DNA of 7,918 bases from Bacteroidetes bacterium 4572_112 (lineage in GTDB: Bacteria > Bacteroidota > Bacteroidia > Bacteroidales > UBA1556), in NCBI GenBank assembly GCA_002254285.1, contig NIUZ01000069.1:1-7918 (forward strand), written 5' to 3'. Positions 6,195 to 7,918 of this stretch are shown piece after piece (the first letter of the stretch is position 1; each line of letters starts with the position of its first letter). The translations under genes and the position numbers were made by a program. The notes under the pieces were generated by a model. That model worked only from the letters and a program-made list of their open reading frames with translations. It did no database searches and was not told the origin of the DNA.

Positions 6195-7918
6195 ATGCAA
6201 CTAACACTAAAATCAGTATTTATAGTACTGTTCTTAAGTATAATTGTAAATGTACTTGCTCAATGTCCAAATAATATGCATCAGCAGCCTACGATTAATA
6301 CTATTGGCCAAATTCTATATTTTCCTTTTAATGGAAATGCTACAAATATGGGGAGTGGTTCTTATTCTGCTTCTGTAAATGGACCAACTTATGTAAATGG
6401 CATTTGTGGACAAGCTGCCCATTTTGATGGTGTTGATGATTATATCAAAATCACCCCATACGTTCCCCTAATGGGTGATTATACCATTGCTACTTGGGTT
6501 TATGTGGATTCGTTAACTACTAATTTGGCTGTTTTTGCTACGAGAGATCAGTGTACATCAACTTACAGAGGCTACTCTCAAGGTGAGTTAGGAATAAATT
6601 ATTATAATAATACAGCTGGTGGCCCTAATAAGATTAGGTATGTAATAAATAAGCATCAGAATTGTACAGGATGGTCATTGGGAGAAAGATATTATGCAAA
6701 TAATTATACTTATGCTTCGGGTAGTTGGCATTTTATTGCTTTACGCGTTCAAAATAATATTTCTAACTCACGTACTGTAGAGTTTTTTGTTGATTGTCAG
6801 TTGCTAAGTTCCACTAAATATAATAGTACTGATGTTTCAGGTGCATTTTCAAGTACAAATCATAAATCTTTTATAGGGGCAGCAAGCGAAATATTGCCAT
6901 GGATGTATTCTTTTAATGGAATTATTGACGAATTTAGGCTTTTTAATCGTTTCTTATCTGATGAAGAGATTTATACTCTTTATGAGCAATGTAAAACTTT
7001 GGATATGGCTGTCAATGAATACAATATTGCTTGCCAAGGCGACTCTTTAGTTATTGAAGTTTTAAATACTCAGCCGAATGTTAGTTATCAGTTATATGAT
7101 TCTACGAATCAGGTATTAGTAGGTAGCAGTCTTGCGGGTGGTTGTAATAGTTTATTCTTTAATACAGGATTGATTACAGTACCTACAGGATTTACCGTCA
7201 AGGCTATAAGTTCTACGAGTTCTTGCTCTATTATTCTAGATACTCTAATTATAATTAATCCTATTATTGGCTATACTCAGGCTTACGATACTGTGTCTAT
7301 TTGCTTTGGAGATTCGGTGCTTATTAATGGTACCTACTATTCTGGCCCTAATACTATAATTGATACCATTCCTATGGTAAGTGGTTGTGATAGTATTGTA
7401 AATACTACAGTAGAGAACGTTCAACTTTTAAATTTAGATTTGGGCCCAGATCAAATAATTTGCGAAAATGATAGTATGCTATTGTCTGTTGCCAATTATT
7501 CATCAATATTATGGAATACAGGAAGTACATCAAACTCTATTTGGGCTAATAATATTGGTTCGTATTGGGTGGTAGTAGCTGATAGTGGCTGTGTTGCTTC
7601 TGATACTGTTGAGCTAATGTTACAAAATATTGATAGTATAAAAATATCAGATCAATCGGCTTGTATTGGCGATGGCTTGCCTTTAAGCCTTCCTTCATCA
7701 AATCAATATCTATGGTGGGATAACTCTACTTCAAATTTGATATTAATATCCGATTCGGGTGAATTTTGGGTACAAATAACTGACGCTTGCAAAACTTATA
7801 CTGATACGTTTACTGTGAAGTTGAAAGATTGTAATTGCGCCATTTATATACCCAATGTATTTACACCTAATAATGATGGACTAAACGATAATTTCTATGC
7901 TGTTATGCAATGTGAATT
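6195..7918 (+). CDS. Large secreted LamG-domain surface protein with Ig/SprB-like repeats and CHU_C T9SS domain (3' partial)
   Basis: The frame is open from the ATG at 6195 to the window end (574 complete codons) with no stop, so the gene continues outside. A signal peptide covers residues 1-22, with predicted cleavage before Gln23. A concanavalin-A-like LamG (Laminin_G_3) domain spans about 40-265: LYFPFNGNA, AAHFDGVDDYIKI, YTIATWVYV, GSWHFIALRV, FNGIIDEFRLFNR and LSDEEIYTLYE are its typical strands. It is followed by four Cys-containing Ig/PKD-like repeats common in Bacteroidota adhesins: CQGDS (280), CFGDSVLINGTYY with GCDSIV (370-401), LGPDQIICENDS with GSYWVVV and GC (416-466), and CIGDG with GEFWVQITDAC (490-532). 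From 552, IPNVFTPNNDGLND is the hallmark start of the gliding-motility-associated C-terminal (CHU_C, type B T9SS) domain, so the end is probably within about 70 residues. The likely role is a surface adhesin or glycan-binding protein; the ligand is unknown. Confidence 0.87.
   Translation, partial: MQLTLKSVFIVLFLSIIVNVLAQCPNNMHQQPTINTIGQILYFPFNGNATNMGSGSYSASVNGPTYVNGICGQAAHFDGVDDYIKITPYVPLMGDYTIATWVYVDSLTTNLAVFATRDQCTSTYRGYSQGELGINYYNNTAGGPNKIRYVINKHQNCTGWSLGERYYANNYTYASGSWHFIALRVQNNISNSRTVEFFVDCQLLSSTKYNSTDVSGAFSSTNHKSFIGAASEILPWMYSFNGIIDEFRLFNRFLSDEEIYTLYEQCKTLDMAVNEYNIACQGDSLVIEVLNTQPNVSYQLYDSTNQVLVGSSLAGGCNSLFFNTGLITVPTGFTVKAISSTSSCSIILDTLIIINPIIGYTQAYDTVSICFGDSVLINGTYYSGPNTIIDTIPMVSGCDSIVNTTVENVQLLNLDLGPDQIICENDSMLLSVANYSSILWNTGSTSNSIWANNIGSYWVVVADSGCVASDTVELMLQNIDSIKISDQSACIGDGLPLSLPSSNQYLWWDNSTSNLILISDSGEFWVQITDACKTYTDTFTVKLKDCNCAIYIPNVFTPNNDGLNDNFYAVMQCE

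Noticed and set aside
6255..6266. Possible lipoprotein box (VLAQC) at the start of the LamG protein
   Set aside because: The residue before Cys is Gln rather than Gly, Ala or Ser, so signal peptidase I cleavage before Gln23 fits better.

Overview
This AT-rich window comes from a member of the Bacteroidota. Two large secreted proteins carry the two C-terminal signal types of the type IX secretion system (T9SS): a Por_Secre_tail-like (type A) end on one and the start of a gliding-motility-associated CHU_C (type B) domain on the other. Upstream regions contain the Bacteroidota -7 element TAnnTTTG and no obvious Shine-Dalgarno sequences. Both predicted signal peptides leave Gln as the first mature residue. 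Genus cannot be read from the sequence. The content looks like the edge of a surface-polysaccharide locus interspersed with secreted surface proteins.

Layout. Positions 1-281 (+) hold the C-terminal end of a GT4-type glycosyltransferase that starts outside the window. Facing it tail to tail is a minus-strand pair, transcribed right to left: a sugar-1-phosphate nucleotidyltransferase (1834-1136) and an NAD-dependent sugar epimerase/dehydratase (1127-291). Together they look like an NDP-sugar supply module. A divergent promoter region (1835-1992) separates them from a 522-residue secreted beta-propeller (1993-3561, +) built from six FG-GAP-like repeats with an exact 69-residue period and ending in a type A T9SS signal. 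Tail to tail with that, only 3 bases away, is a second minus-strand operon (5945-3565): an MBOAT O-acyltransferase followed 6 bases later by a membrane-anchored SGNH-like protein. This is the usual pairing for O-acetylation or acylation of exported polysaccharide. Another divergent intergenic region (5946-6194), with a small direct and inverted repeat cluster, precedes a large open frame (6195 to the window end, +): a signal peptide, a LamG-like domain, four Ig/SprB-like repeats and the start of a CHU_C domain. It has no stop codon inside the window.

The most notable observation is that the MBOAT gene is broken. Its N-terminal 41 residues and the remaining 435 lie in different frames, joined at a run of six T (minus strand, 5823-5828). 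One extra T, or a -1 ribosomal shift, restores a canonical 476-residue AlgI-like protein. No RNA genes, CRISPR arrays, insertion sequences or complete novel system were recognised. The working picture is polysaccharide synthesis, its acyl decoration, and T9SS-exported surface proteins encoded side by side.
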